Shown: piece after piece, positions 27,923-36,774 of the stretch
Numbering within the stretch: position 1 is the stretch's first letter
Layout of the letters: each line of letters begins with the position of its first letter
Assembly (NCBI GenBank): GCA_017303475.1
Contig: JAFLBO010000020.1
Location: forward strand, 1-64,000
Direction of reading: 5' to 3'
Source: Chitinophagales bacterium
Lineage (GTDB): Bacteria > Bacteroidota > Bacteroidia > Chitinophagales > Saprospiraceae
Length of the DNA: 64,000 nt
The notes under the pieces: model-generated
Database searches by the model: none
What the model was told of the DNA's origin: nothing
What the model saw: only the letters and a program-made list of their open reading frames with translations
Position numbers and translations under genes: made by a program

Positions 27923-30193
27923 TCAAAGCCCCTTTGGCGCCCATCTTACTCCCAGATATCCCACCTGCCGCATCATAGGCGCCCAAACCTGGGAACCATT
28001 AAAGAAGGGCGAAGAAGGATCATCAGCCGCAAGGATTACATGGTGTTGCTGGTATCCGGTGATGTTTTCACAACCTGCGTACAACTCCAGATTATGGCCG
28101 AATTTGCGGGTGATCTGGGCATTCCACAAGGCAAACGTTGGACTGTTCACCGGGAAATCATGCGTAAGTTCATGTGGCAAAAAAGAATTATCCGGCAAAC
28201 GCTGCGGACCCACAATTTGTACGTGGGTATTCAGGCTCCAGCGCTTGTTGGGTGTGGTATAATCCAGCGAAACCAATCCGCGCAACCTGGCTACCAGCGG
28301 CACCGTCCTCAGCTCACCGTCTGCATACGTGGCGCGCACGTCGTTCCATTTCATAGCAGCTTTAATATCCAGGCCAGGAAGTACGTTGTATTGTACATTG
28401 AGCAATACGCTGTTGCTGTAAGATTTTCCGGTACTATTGTAAAAGTAGACGGTCCAATCTGAATTTACAGGCGCTTCCTCTACATCCACCAGTACCTGAC
28501 GTACAAAGTCTGTGCGGTAAACATCCAGACTGATGCTTGCTTCGCGCTGGGCAAGCTGGAATTTCTGAGTGAAATTTACCCCATAATTCCAGGCCTCTTC
28601 GGGTCCGAGTTGTTCCTGTGCCGTACCAAATGGCGGGCGTGAAAACTGAAAACTGCGATTGCTGGCCAACAAACTGATGTTTTCTGCCACCACATTCGGG
28701 GAACGAAATCCTTTGCCTGCCGAAAGTCGAATGATGCTTTTCTCCGTGAAATTATACTTGGCGCTCAACCTCGGCGTAAACTGCCAGCCAAAGCGACTGT
28801 TCCAATCTGCACGGGCGCCCAAAACAATCACCAAATCCGGAATTTCCATGTGCAAACTCGGACGGCTATAGGTGTATTCTGCCATCACACCAGGCACGAA
28901 TTCCCGCCGATCAAGGTTACCTTCATTGACAGTTTCCCGAATATCATCGTAAACAATAGATGGGGCTGCAACAACCGTATGATTGGTATTCCCGATAATG
29001 GTTTGCAGCAAACTCTGCCAGTAAAGCGAACGTTGCTCCCCCCGGTATGTATTGGGACCAAACTGGGATTGGGTGCGGTGCCAGGAGCCACTGATGATGT
29101 TGCCAATTTCTAAAAAACGTTTGCCCAAAAACTCTTCCTTTCCATATTTACCCCAAGCCTCTATCCGGTCATTCTGTTGATCAATCCGAAAACGCGGACC
29201 CTGATACCCTTCAATATCCTTGAATTGTCCGCTCTGCCGCCTGTCGGTCAGGGCCTGAACATTGAACTGAGCACAACCTGCCGGTCCATCATATTTCCAG
29301 CGGTACATACCGTTTAGCTGCTGCCGGTCCGGGGAGTCCTTGAACCGGTCGCCATTCATATCCCATTTATTTTCCACAAAAGAGCCATGCAACAGTAGTC
29401 CATGGTGCGAAACCTCTCCTTTTTTATTCAGGTGAACGTTCACCTCTCCACGACCTTCCGTGCTGCTGAACACATTGACAAACAAAGGTTTATCCTGATC
29501 GGGCTTCACAATTTCAGCGTTTACCTGTCCGGTAATACCCGTATTGCCATTTTTCACACTGCTGGCGCCTTTGGCCAAATCCACGCCAGCAAGCCAGGTG
29601 CCGGGAATATATTCGAAGGCAAATGGTGTGGCAATTCCGGTCATTGTTGGCCGGTTTTCCACCAAAAATTGACTGTAAATGCCTCGCAGACCCAGCAGTT
29701 GAATTTCCTTTACCCCGGTTAAAGCATTGGGGTAAGTCACATCAATGGCGCCATTGGTTTGGAAACTCTCGGAGAGGTTACAACAGGGCGCCTTTCGAAG
29801 CTCCTGACTGGTAACGCTCTCCACGTTGCGTACACCGATGCTGGAGATAAACACATCTCCACCTTTTGCTTTTACCGTTACCTCATCCAGTTGTTTGACA
29901 CCTATGATTTCAACCCAGATTTTGTCTTCACCGGGGAGCACCTGCACTTCAGCGGGAGTGTAGCCTACATAATTAATGACCAGGGTAGCTTCCTGATCGC
30001 GTTTGGGCACAGAAAAGCGCCCTTCAGTATCGGTGGTGGTGCCCTGACGGGTATCCTTCCAGAATACGGAAGCACCAATGAGTATTTCTTCTTTTTCGTT
30101 GGTAACAAGGCCGGTAACGAATCCCTCAGGCGTTTGTGCCAGGAGTGGAAGATAACCAGCCAAAAATCCCAAAAGGGAGAATATCTTTTTCAT
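27923..30193 (-). CDS. TonB-dependent receptor, probably metal-related
   Basis: This 756-residue outer-membrane receptor has a signal peptide (MKKIFSLLGFLAGYLPLLAQ), a carboxypeptidase-regulatory-like domain (LVTNEKEEILIGASVFWKDT), a plug (VESVTSQELRKAPCCNLSES, GLRGIYSQFLVENRP) and a barrel (IRLSAGKGFRSPNVVAENIS). It resembles FecA/CirA-type receptors more than SusC. The APCCNLSESF sequence in the plug is frequent in receptors next to HMA proteins in Bacteroidota. The gene lies 77 bases upstream of the HMA gene. Uptake of a metal complex is inferred from the neighbours only. Confidence 0.92.
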   Translation of the reverse strand: MKKIFSLLGFLAGYLPLLAQTPEGFVTGLVTNEKEEILIGASVFWKDTRQGTTTDTEGRFSVPKRDQEATLVINYVGYTPAEVQVLPGEDKIWVEIIGVKQLDEVTVKAKGGDVFISSIGVRNVESVTSQELRKAPCCNLSESFQTNGAIDVTYPNALTGVKEIQLLGLRGIYSQFLVENRPTMTGIATPFAFEYIPGTWLAGVDLAKGASSVKNGNTGITGQVNAEIVKPDQDKPLFVNVFSSTEGRGEVNVHLNKKGEVSHHGLLLHGSFVENKWDMNGDRFKDSPDRQQLNGMYRWKYDGPAGCAQFNVQALTDRRQSGQFKDIEGYQGPRFRIDQQNDRIEAWGKYGKEEFLGKRFLEIGNIISGSWHRTQSQFGPNTYRGEQRSLYWQSLLQTIIGNTNHTVVAAPSIVYDDIRETVNEGNLDRREFVPGVMAEYTYSRPSLHMEIPDLVIVLGARADWNSRFGWQFTPRLSAKYNFTEKSIIRLSAGKGFRSPNVVAENISLLASNRSFQFSRPPFGTAQEQLGPEEAWNYGVNFTQKFQLAQREASISLDVYRTDFVRQVLVDVEEAPVNSDWTVYFYNSTGKSYSNSVLLNVQYNVLPGLDIKAAMKWNDVRATYADGELRTVPLVARLRGLVSLDYTTPNKRWSLNTHVQIVGPQRLPDNSFLPHELTHDFPVNSPTFALWNAQITRKFGHNLELYAGCENITGYQQHHVILAADDPSSPFFNGSQVWAPMMRQVGYLGVRWAPKGL

Positions 30194-30271
30194 TTTACTG
30201 CATGATTAACATGAAATGTGATCCAATAAACCTTCGTGGCTTATTGGGCAAACTATTCAGCCTATGCAGTA

Positions 30272-30748
30272 CTAACAACGGAAAACACCGTGGCGCACAC
30301 AGATCATGCGGCCACTGAGCGGGGGGGGAGGACGTTCAAAACGGCTGATTTCCAGCGGGTGGGCAACAGGTAGCACAACCTGTTCAAAAGCTGGGAATAC
30401 GGGCAGAAAGCACCATTTAGTGGTGTCAAGCTTTTTTAAACCTGGATTGCTTACTTCGTAATCAGCTCTGAGTTTAACTACACGGGTAGTTTTTTTGGTA
30501 CAGCCGTCGTCTTTTTGCGCAGGTTTTTCACAACAGGATTTAGGGGCCTGGGGATCTGGCTTTTGGCAGCAATCTGCCACTTTGGCCATCATTTCCTGCA
30601 TATGGCAGGCATCCTCAGCTTCAAAAAGAGACACCGTGGTTTCTCCGACACAATAGCAATACACCTGATGTATGCTGACCCCCGCGGTGGAACTCACCAA
30701 CGCCAGGGCCCATAGCCAAACCAGGGATATTTTGAATCGAGAAACCAT
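30272..30748 (-). CDS. HYC_CC_PP-type small cysteine-rich envelope protein
   Basis: The 158-residue product has an N-terminal hydrophobic helix (about 5-25), then VSIHQVYCYC, a pair of CC motifs (DCCQKPD and KSCCEKPA), a tail with PPPPLSGR and a final Cys. This order of His/Tyr-Cys, Cys-Cys and Pro-Pro motifs is the signature of the HYC_CC_PP family, which is common next to TonB receptors and HMA proteins. The first gene of the three-gene metal-linked group, it has a good promoter at 30767-30795. The cysteines suggest metal binding or redox, but no activity is known. Confidence 0.75.
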   Translation of the reverse strand: MVSRFKISLVWLWALALVSSTAGVSIHQVYCYCVGETTVSLFEAEDACHMQEMMAKVADCCQKPDPQAPKSCCEKPAQKDDGCTKKTTRVVKLRADYEVSNPGLKKLDTTKWCFLPVFPAFEQVVLPVAHPLEISRFERPPPPLSGRMICVRHGVFRC

Positions 30749-30766
30749 TATCTAGCAATGTTCCTG

Positions 30767-30795
30767 CAAAGATAGGTCAAATAGTGTTTCCCCAA
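30767..30795 (-). promoter_or_regulatory. promoter for the HYC_CC_PP / TonB / HMA operon
   Basis: On the minus strand TTG (30795-30793), an 18-base spacer and TATCTTTG (30774-30767) match the Bacteroidota consensus. The start would be near 30760, and the ATG is at 30748. The short leader leaves no room for a riboswitch. Confidence 0.6.
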
Positions 30796-30881
30796 AAACC
30801 CTAAACCGGTTTTGCTAAGCATTGACAGTTTATAAACAGTAATCATTGCTTAGTTTCCACAATGGAATTCTAACGGAAATG

Positions 30882-30889
30882 TACTTTTG
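30882..30889 (+). promoter_or_regulatory. -7 promoter element before the hydroxyacyl-CoA dehydrogenase
   Basis: TACTTTTG fits TAnnTTTG and lies 49 bases before the ATG at 30939. No TTG is found at the expected -33 distance, so it may be a weak or activator-dependent promoter. Confidence 0.4.
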
Positions 30890-30938
30890 CGACGTCTTAA
30901 CGAATTTCAGCCCCCAGGCATACCAAACACATTCTTTC

Positions 30939-32096
30939 ATGGAGACAATAGGTATATTAGGCGCCGGAGCTATGGGCAGCGGCATTGCACAGGTAGCAGC
31001 AGCAGCTGGTCATAATGTGGTGATTTGTGACAACCTGATTATTGCACTTACGAGAGCAAGCAGAAACATTCAGGCTACCCTCAAAGCTCTAGTGGAGAAG
31101 GGTAAAATGACTGATGCTGAATCATATGCATTGTTCAGCAGGTTGAAATTTACAGATCACATGAGCGAGTTTCGTGATTGCTCCATCGTGATCGAAGCCA
31201 TTGTAGAGGATATTGAACAAAAACAAATTGCCTTCCGCAGTATGGAGGCCGTAGTGGACGAACACACTATTCTGGCCAGCAATACCTCCTCTTTATCTAT
31301 TTCAGCCATGGGAGCCGCCCTGAAACATCCGGAACGGATCCTGGGTGTACACTTCTTTAACCCTGCGCCACTCATGCGTTTGGTTGAAATTATTCCCGGA
31401 CTGCAAACCAGTCCGGATGTGGTAGAAATTGGCAAAAAACTGATCAATGGCTGGGGCAAAACCACTGTGGTTGCTAAAGACACCCCTGGGTTTATCGTTA
31501 ACAGGGTGGCGCGCCCTTACTATGGTGAAGCGCTTCGGATTTATGATGAAGGCATTGCAGACGAATCCACCATTGATTGGGCTATGCGGGATCTGTGCGG
31601 TTTCCGGATGGGGCCGTTTGAGTTAATGGATTTTATCGGTAACGACATCAACTATGCCGTCACAGAGGTCGTATTCTCCAACTTCTTTTACGATCCACGC
31701 TATAAACCATCTTTTACCCAAAAAAGATTGGTTGATGCGCATTACTTTGGACGTAAAACATCTCAAGGGTTTTATGATTACCGACCCGGTGCTGTTAAAC
31801 CCGAACCAGTAAGAGACGAGGCCCTGGGCAGAGAAATTTCCACCCGAATTCTGGCCATGCTCATCAACGAAGCTGCCGACGCCTTGTACCTGCGTGTGGC
31901 CAGCAGAGACGACATTGAATTGGCCATGACCCAGGGCGTCAACTACCCAAAAGGATTGCTTTCCTGGGCCGACGAAATTGGCATCCAAAATATTGTTGAC
32001 AAACTGGACTCCCTGTATGTGGAATACCTGGAAGATCGGTATCGCTGCAGTCCACTCCTGCGCAAAATGAGCAGGGAAGGCAAAAGATTCTTTTGA
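30939..32096 (+). CDS. 3-hydroxyacyl-CoA (3-hydroxybutyryl-CoA) dehydrogenase
   Basis: The 385-residue enzyme oxidises 3-hydroxyacyl-CoA with NAD. The start at 30939 puts the Rossmann motif GILGAGAMGSGIAQV at the very N-terminus. Other family signatures are ASNTSSLSI, HFFNPAPLMRLVE and DTPGFIVNRVARPY. A second C-terminal dehydrogenase domain (about 295-385) follows the first, as in PaaH-type proteins. It would work in beta-oxidation, butyrate or phenylacetate metabolism; no pathway partners are adjacent. Confidence 0.92.
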   Translation: METIGILGAGAMGSGIAQVAAAAGHNVVICDNLIIALTRASRNIQATLKALVEKGKMTDAESYALFSRLKFTDHMSEFRDCSIVIEAIVEDIEQKQIAFRSMEAVVDEHTILASNTSSLSISAMGAALKHPERILGVHFFNPAPLMRLVEIIPGLQTSPDVVEIGKKLINGWGKTTVVAKDTPGFIVNRVARPYYGEALRIYDEGIADESTIDWAMRDLCGFRMGPFELMDFIGNDINYAVTEVVFSNFFYDPRYKPSFTQKRLVDAHYFGRKTSQGFYDYRPGAVKPEPVRDEALGREISTRILAMLINEAADALYLRVASRDDIELAMTQGVNYPKGLLSWADEIGIQNIVDKLDSLYVEYLEDRYRCSPLLRKMSREGKRFF

Positions 32097-32121
32097 TTTT
32101 TGAAAGGGCACACCTTTTTCA

Positions 32122-32160
32122 CCTCAAACACTCAAACACTCGAAAACTCAAACACTCGAA
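32122..32160. repeat. single-arm TGTTTGAG-family array before the HIT gene
   Basis: Units CTCAAACA and CTCGAAAA/CTCGAAAC continue to three bases before the ATG at 32164. They are the right-arm words of the palindromes at 18771-18956 and 34204-34381, but no left arm is present. The array is the translation-initiation region, with no Shine-Dalgarno site. Confidence 0.75.
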
Positions 32161-32163
32161 ACC

Positions 32164-32565
32164 ATGGCATCTATTTTCACACGCATTGTTAACGGCGAAA
32201 TTCCTTGTCACAAAATTGCCGAAACCGACAAATACCTGGCCTTTCTGGATGTTCGTCCACAAACGTATGGACATACGCTTTGTATCACTAAAGAGGAAAT
32301 TGACTACATTTTTGATGTAGACGATGAGCTTTATGCTGGCTTGTGGTTATTTGCCAAGCATGTTGCCAAGGGTGTCAAACAGGTAGTCCCCTGCAAACGG
32401 GTTTGCATTGTGGTAATTGGCGACGAAGTTCGGCACACGCATGTTCACCTGCTGCCATTTAACAGCATGGAGGATGTTACCTTCAGTCGTGGCGCCAAGG
32501 TGGACTTGTCCCAGGATGAGATGCGTGAACTGGCCTCCAAAATTGCCGCAGCAGTGGCAGCATAA
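32164..32565 (+). CDS. HIT-family nucleotide hydrolase (HINT-like)
   Basis: This 133-residue protein has the histidine triad HTHVHLLP near residue 94, the N-terminal SIFTRIVNGEIPCHKIAE and LAFLDVRPQTYGHTLCI. HINT-type enzymes cleave AMP from amine or phosphate derivatives of nucleotides. The length is typical (about 130). The cytosolic enzyme is followed 8 bases later by the lysoplasmalogenase gene, which suggests cotranscription. Confidence 0.92.
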   Translation: MASIFTRIVNGEIPCHKIAETDKYLAFLDVRPQTYGHTLCITKEEIDYIFDVDDELYAGLWLFAKHVAKGVKQVVPCKRVCIVVIGDEVRHTHVHLLPFNSMEDVTFSRGAKVDLSQDEMRELASKIAAAVAA

Positions 32566-32573
32566 GTCGTATC

Positions 32574-33248
32574 ATGACTTTACCCTGGCGTATTCTTTTC
32601 GGATTAGATGTCTTGCTGAATATCTCGGGTATTCTGCTGGATCAACCTTTGCTGATTCAAATAAGCAAACCGCTGCTGATGCCCTTGCTGGCAGGCTGGT
32701 TTCTGGCAGAAACACCCAGGCAGGGCGGATTTTTCCGCAGTTCCGTTTTGCTGGCCCTGCTCTTTTCCACGTTGGGCGATATTTTGCTCATGTTTGAGGG
32801 CGGATTGTTTTTCCTCACCGGTTTGGGCGCTTTTTTGATAGCACACCTCTGCTACATAGGTGCGTTTACCCGCATCAGCAGTCTCGCCAAAGGGTATTTG
32901 ACGAAGCACCCCCTGGTTAGCCTTCCATTATTGGCATATCCGTTGGTTTTGCTGTGGTTTTTATGGAACGGCATTCCCTCCGGCATGAAAATTCCGATTG
33001 GTTTATACGCCGGTGTAATCACCATTATGGCGCTGAGCGTGGTAAACCTGAAAGACAAACTGGGGGCCGGGCATTTCACGGCCATGATTGCCGGAGCCCT
33101 GTTGTTTGTGCTTTCAGACAGCCTCATTGCGGTGTCCAAGTTCGGCCAAACCTTTGCCGGCGTCCGGCCCGCCATCATGTTAACTTACGTTGCAGGACAA
33201 TATTTATTGATTCAAAGCGCTATTAAGTGGTTCCAAAAGCCCGGATAA
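32574..33248 (+). CDS. YhhN-family integral membrane protein, lysoplasmalogenase-like
   Basis: This 224-residue protein has about eight hydrophobic segments and YhhN/TMEM86 signatures (KPLLMPLLAGWFL, LLFSTLGDILLMF, GLGAFLIAHLCYI, GALLFVLSDSLIAVSKF). Animal relatives hydrolyse the vinyl-ether bond of lysoplasmalogens; the bacterial role is less certain. It starts 8 bases after the HIT gene. Confidence 0.88.
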   Translation: MTLPWRILFGLDVLLNISGILLDQPLLIQISKPLLMPLLAGWFLAETPRQGGFFRSSVLLALLFSTLGDILLMFEGGLFFLTGLGAFLIAHLCYIGAFTRISSLAKGYLTKHPLVSLPLLAYPLVLLWFLWNGIPSGMKIPIGLYAGVITIMALSVVNLKDKLGAGHFTAMIAGALLFVLSDSLIAVSKFGQTFAGVRPAIMLTYVAGQYLLIQSAIKWFQKPG

Positions 33249-33414
33249 CCCCGTCACAACCTTTAAAGGTTTGCCAATTTTCGCATAAGGGCCAATTAAT
33301 TGCCTTTGTTTGAACAAAAAACCGGAACTTGGAGCCGGCAATGAACCCCAATGCTCTCCACCACATAACCAAACTGATTTTTTTCACCAACCGTTTCAGA
33401 TGTACAAACTGACT

Positions 33415-34203
33415 ATGAAAAGAACGCTACCCTTGCTGTTCGCGCTTCTCTGCGCCCTTTCCGCTGCCGCTCAAGTACCTACATGCGTACGCGATTCCTC
33501 TGTGATTCAATCCGGAGCACTCCTGGCGCCAGCACCTTACACTGAGCAAGCCCCAGATTACAATCTCGCTGATGCCTGCATTGACCATCCTTACAACCAG
33601 TCGGTTACTGTTAACGTACCTACTACTTTCCAGGGCATTCCGATTACTACGGTAAGCATTGCCACTACCGGCGCTATCAGCGATCTGCCAATTGGCCTCA
33701 CCTATGCCTGCGATCCGCCAAACTGCGTATTTGCAGCGGGTTCTTTGGGATGTATCGTTATTTACGGCACTCCAACCAGTGCCAACCCTGCACCAGATAC
33801 CTCAGACCTGGGTATTACAGCAACGGTAAATACGCCATTCGGCGGACTGCCTGTTCAGTTCCCTGGCCAGCTGGCTCCAGGCTCACACTACTACCTCGCA
33901 GTGAAAACTGCTGAATGCCTGGTAGGAACCTACGACCTCGGTGGTCAGTTCAGCCTGCTGAAAAATGCACCAAACCCATTCAGCAGTCAAACGGTTATCA
34001 TTGCTGAATCACAAGTAGCCGACGAGTTCTTCTTTGAAGTATTCGACATGCTTGGTCAGCGTGTGCACCAGCAAACCCTGCGCATGGAAGTTGGCCGCAA
34101 CGAATTCACCTTCGAAGCCGGCAATCTGGCCAATGGCGCTTACTTCTACACCCTCAGCAACAAAAACGGCAAAGCCGTTCGGCAGCTGATGGTTGCAAAA
34201 TAA
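33415..34203 (+). CDS. secreted protein with T9SS sorting tail, unknown function
   Basis: The 262-residue product has a signal peptide (MKRTLPLLFALLCALSAAAQ; ATG 33400 is an alternative start) and a middle domain with SDLPIGLTYACDPPNC and LGCIVIYGTP. A T9SS type A sorting tail ends it (LLKNAPNPFSSQTVIIAES to KAVRQLMVAK). The middle domain resembles the N-terminal part of the next gene product (EGLPQGLYWQLN and GCIRICGTP), so the two are probably diverged relatives. The fold may be a putative-Ig type; no catalytic residues are seen. The stop codon is followed at once by a TGTTTGAG palindrome. Confidence 0.8.
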   Translation: MKRTLPLLFALLCALSAAAQVPTCVRDSSVIQSGALLAPAPYTEQAPDYNLADACIDHPYNQSVTVNVPTTFQGIPITTVSIATTGAISDLPIGLTYACDPPNCVFAAGSLGCIVIYGTPTSANPAPDTSDLGITATVNTPFGGLPVQFPGQLAPGSHYYLAVKTAECLVGTYDLGGQFSLLKNAPNPFSSQTVIIAESQVADEFFFEVFDMLGQRVHQQTLRMEVGRNEFTFEAGNLANGAYFYTLSNKNGKAVRQLMVAK

Positions 34204-34381
34204 GTGTTTGAGTGTTTGAGTTTTCGAGTGTTTGAGTTGGCGTTCGGCTTGGTTGTTGTTCGGGCTTCGCCCTTAATCCAATTGGGATTCCGTGGACTAC
34301 CAAGCCGAACGCCAACTCAAACACTCGAAAACTCAAACACTCGAAAACTCAAACACTCGAAAACTCAAACACTCAAACACT
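34204..34381. repeat. composite palindrome, TGTTTGAG family, copy 2
   Basis: Left arm 34204-34253 (TGTTTGAG words and GAGTTGGCGTTCGGCTTGG) pairs with 34300-34381 (complementary words, including several CTCGAAAACTCAAACA units). The loop of about 45 bases contains a smaller hairpin. The core GAGTTGGCGTTCGGCT is shared with the copy at 18771-18956. It begins at the base after the TAA stop of the preceding gene. Confidence 0.85.
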
Positions 34382-34515
34382 CTCTTTAATCCCTGCTCTC
34401 AATCGGTCTCATCGAAAAGATGGTTGCCTTTAATCTGACGAAGCGTCGTTGGTATACGTCGCTTTCGCCTTCTGGGTTTTGCAACATTTTTTCACTTTTC
34501 TAACCGGTTGTATCC

Positions 34516-36327
34516 ATGCGACAACTTCTACTAACCATTTGTTTATCTACCCTCCTCTTTCCCTTTCTTTCTTTGGCGCAAACAGGTTGTCCGGGCTGTA
34601 CCGTAAGTGTCCCGGCAAGTTTTCCAGCCGATACCATTTTTCTTCCTGACCTGCCAGACGGCGAAAAAGGCACGCCTTATCAACAGGATGTATCGTTCCG
34701 GTTGCCCAAAACCACTACTCCTGTTAATGCCATCGACAGCACTACCCCACCAGGGCTAACCATTTCCAAGTTTGAAATCCTGTCAGTTGAAGGCTTGCCT
34801 CAAGGCCTGTATTGGCAACTCAACCAATCGGAATTTGATCCGGCGGTGCAAACAGATGGTTGCATCAGGATTTGTGGTACGCCACTGGAATCTGACTCCT
34901 TCGAGCTTACCGTTACGCTAAAAGCCACAGTATTCATCATTTCACAGGTATCTACCTTCCCGATGTCGCTGTACATCGCGCCTAAAACCAGCATCACGGA
35001 AGGATTTTCACTGCTCAACCCAAGCGGCTGCGGCAGCACAACCGTTGAAGTGACCAATCTGGTGCCGTCTAACGGCAATGAAGGCTTTACTTATGCCTGG
35101 CAGTTCGGAGATGGCACACCAACCGATTTCGAGGAAAACCCAGCGCCACATACCTACAGCCAGCCTGGTGTGTATGAGATTGCTTACGAAGCCATTATTG
35201 ACACAGCTGGTTACACCCTGGAAAGCGTTACGGTTCAGGACATTGACTGTACCGATCCACCGCTTTTTGGCAACCCTGACCTGTTTTTGGAAATCAAAAA
35301 CCCTCAGGGCGACATCATTTTCAATTCCTCTCCGGCCATTAACAGCACGCCACTCCCCTACACCTTTCCCATCAACCTCAAACTGGGCGTAGGCAACTAC
35401 ACGCTACAGGTTTGGGATAACGATGCTGGAATCAAGGGCGGCGACGACGATTGTGGCATCCTAACCTTCAATATCCTGAGTGATGGAAGCCTGGTGGCTG
35501 GCGGCCTGACCGTAGAAATGAATATCCTGCACCCGATAGATACGGTGCGCTCGGTGGACACAGTGATCGTTTACCCACAACCTGCTGATCCCGTCATCAA
35601 TGCACCCATGGGTCTAACAGCCTGTCAAGGCGGAGATGGGCCTAATTTGATTTCATCTTATGGTTTTGGCAATCAGTGGCTGCTGGACGGCAACCTGATT
35701 CCAGGCGCAACCGATTTTGTGCATCAGGCCGAAACCAGCGGTTCCTATCAGGTGCAGTACGTATCATCTTTTGGCTGTGTAGCCGTTTCAGCGCCAGTAG
35801 AGGTTGTTTTCCATCCGCTGCCTGCTGCGCCGGTATGGTTCAATTACAACAACTCCCTGCGCATGACAGACACCACCAATTTACCGGCACAATATTCCCT
35901 GCAATGGTATAAAAACGGCATTGAGATACCGGGAGAAACGGATTTCTGGTACTGCTCCACCACCAGCGGCACGTATATGCTGGTTATTGAAGATGAAGCC
36001 ACTGGCTGTACCAATTCACACAGCGCAGCGGTAACCAATAACCCTAACTACAATTGCCTCACCGGTACGGAAGACATTGCTTACCAAAGCTTCATCATAA
36101 TGCCTAATCCGGCCTTCGATTTGGTGATACTACAGCTGCCGGTAATGCTGGATCAGCGCGCCAGCATCCGGATTCATGACATGTGTGGACGGTTGATCCG
36201 TACAGAGCATCCGGGCAATTCCGAAAACACTTTCAGCCTTTCACTGGAACAGTTGGCCCCTGGAATGTACACCATTGAGGTTTTGTCTGAAAACTTCAGA
36301 GGTATGGCGAGGGTGGTGAAGATGTGA
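34516..36327 (+). CDS. secreted PKD-domain protein with T9SS sorting tail
   Basis: The 603-residue product has a signal peptide (MRQLLLTICLSTLLFPFLSLAQ), a putative Ig-like domain (about 25-160), a PKD domain at about 185-250 (YAWQFGDGTPTDFEENPAPH, then TYSQPGVYEI) and a C2-like segment (PDLFLEIKNPQGDIIF, LQVWDNDAGIKGGDDDC). Two Ig-like units (GLTACQGGDGP) and a T9SS tail (FIIMPNPAFDLVILQLP to FRGMARVVKM) complete it. PKD and C2-like domains bind glycans or calcium, so a surface adhesin or binding protein is likely. The gene follows the related protein at 33415-34203 across the palindrome. Confidence 0.82.
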   Translation: MRQLLLTICLSTLLFPFLSLAQTGCPGCTVSVPASFPADTIFLPDLPDGEKGTPYQQDVSFRLPKTTTPVNAIDSTTPPGLTISKFEILSVEGLPQGLYWQLNQSEFDPAVQTDGCIRICGTPLESDSFELTVTLKATVFIISQVSTFPMSLYIAPKTSITEGFSLLNPSGCGSTTVEVTNLVPSNGNEGFTYAWQFGDGTPTDFEENPAPHTYSQPGVYEIAYEAIIDTAGYTLESVTVQDIDCTDPPLFGNPDLFLEIKNPQGDIIFNSSPAINSTPLPYTFPINLKLGVGNYTLQVWDNDAGIKGGDDDCGILTFNILSDGSLVAGGLTVEMNILHPIDTVRSVDTVIVYPQPADPVINAPMGLTACQGGDGPNLISSYGFGNQWLLDGNLIPGATDFVHQAETSGSYQVQYVSSFGCVAVSAPVEVVFHPLPAAPVWFNYNNSLRMTDTTNLPAQYSLQWYKNGIEIPGETDFWYCSTTSGTYMLVIEDEATGCTNSHSAAVTNNPNYNCLTGTEDIAYQSFIIMPNPAFDLVILQLPVMLDQRASIRIHDMCGRLIRTEHPGNSENTFSLSLEQLAPGMYTIEVLSENFRGMARVVKM

Positions 36328-36330
36328 TAT

Positions 36331-36571
36331 TTGGGGGTATTTGGGTCATTTGGGGTCATTTAGGTCATTTAGGTCATTTGGGGTCATTTAGGGGTCATTT
36401 AGGGGTCATTTGGGGATATTAAATGCCCAAAAATAATAAGGGGTCATTTAAGAGTTACTTCAGGTTTTTTTGAAAAAACAACCTGAAATGACTCCCAAAT
36501 GACCCCCAAATGACTCAAATGATCCCTAAATGACTCCCAAATGACCCCCAAATGACTCAAATGACTCCTAA
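36331..36571. repeat. composite palindrome, GGTCATTT family, with internal hairpin
   Basis: The left arm (about 36331-36450) is an array of GGTCATTTGGG and GGTCATTTAGG units. The right arm (about 36488-36571) is the complementary array of AAATGACCCC and AAATGACTC units. A hairpin at 36459-36487 (TTCAGGTTTTTT with AACAACCTGAA) forms the loop. It lies between a T9SS gene and tRNA-Leu, both of which end here, and could terminate both. Confidence 0.85.
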
Positions 36572-36573
36572 AG

Positions 36574-36657
36574 TGCCCGAGACGGGACTCGAACCCGTAC
36601 GACCGGTAAGGTCAAGGGATTTTAAGTCCCTCGTGTCTACCATTTCACCACCCGGGC
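36574..36657 (-). tRNA. tRNA-Leu (anticodon TAA)
   Basis: On the minus strand the acceptor arm GCCCGGG pairs with CTCGGGC (one G-T pair), followed by discriminator A. The anticodon stem-loop reads GGGACTTAAAATCCC with anticodon TAA. A T arm with GGTTCGAGTCC and a class II variable arm are present, giving 84 nt. CCA is not encoded. The GGTCATTT palindrome lies just downstream. Confidence 0.93.
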
Positions 36658-36666
36658 ATTGCGCTA

Positions 36667-36697
36667 CAAAGTTGCAATGAAGTTTTCAATCGCACAA
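36667..36697 (-). promoter_or_regulatory. probable promoter of tRNA-Leu
   Basis: On the minus strand TTG (36697-36695), a 20-base spacer and CAACTTTG (36674-36667) match the consensus except one position. The start would fall a few bases upstream of the tRNA 5' end at 36657. Confidence 0.5.
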
Positions 36698-36740
36698 ATC
36701 AGCAGGACAATTATTGTGTCTTGACACTTTTCATTGAAAC

Positions 36741-36773
36741 AAAAAAGCCTCCCCGAAACTCCGGGAAGGCTTT
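36741..36773 (-). terminator. rho-independent terminator after tRNA-Gly
   Basis: On the minus strand the stem AAAGCCTTCCCGG pairs with CCGGGGAGGCTTT-like sequence across a short loop and is followed by a T run (TTTTTT at 36746-36741). It lies two bases beyond the tRNA-Gly 3' end. Confidence 0.8.
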
Positions 36774-36774
36774 G

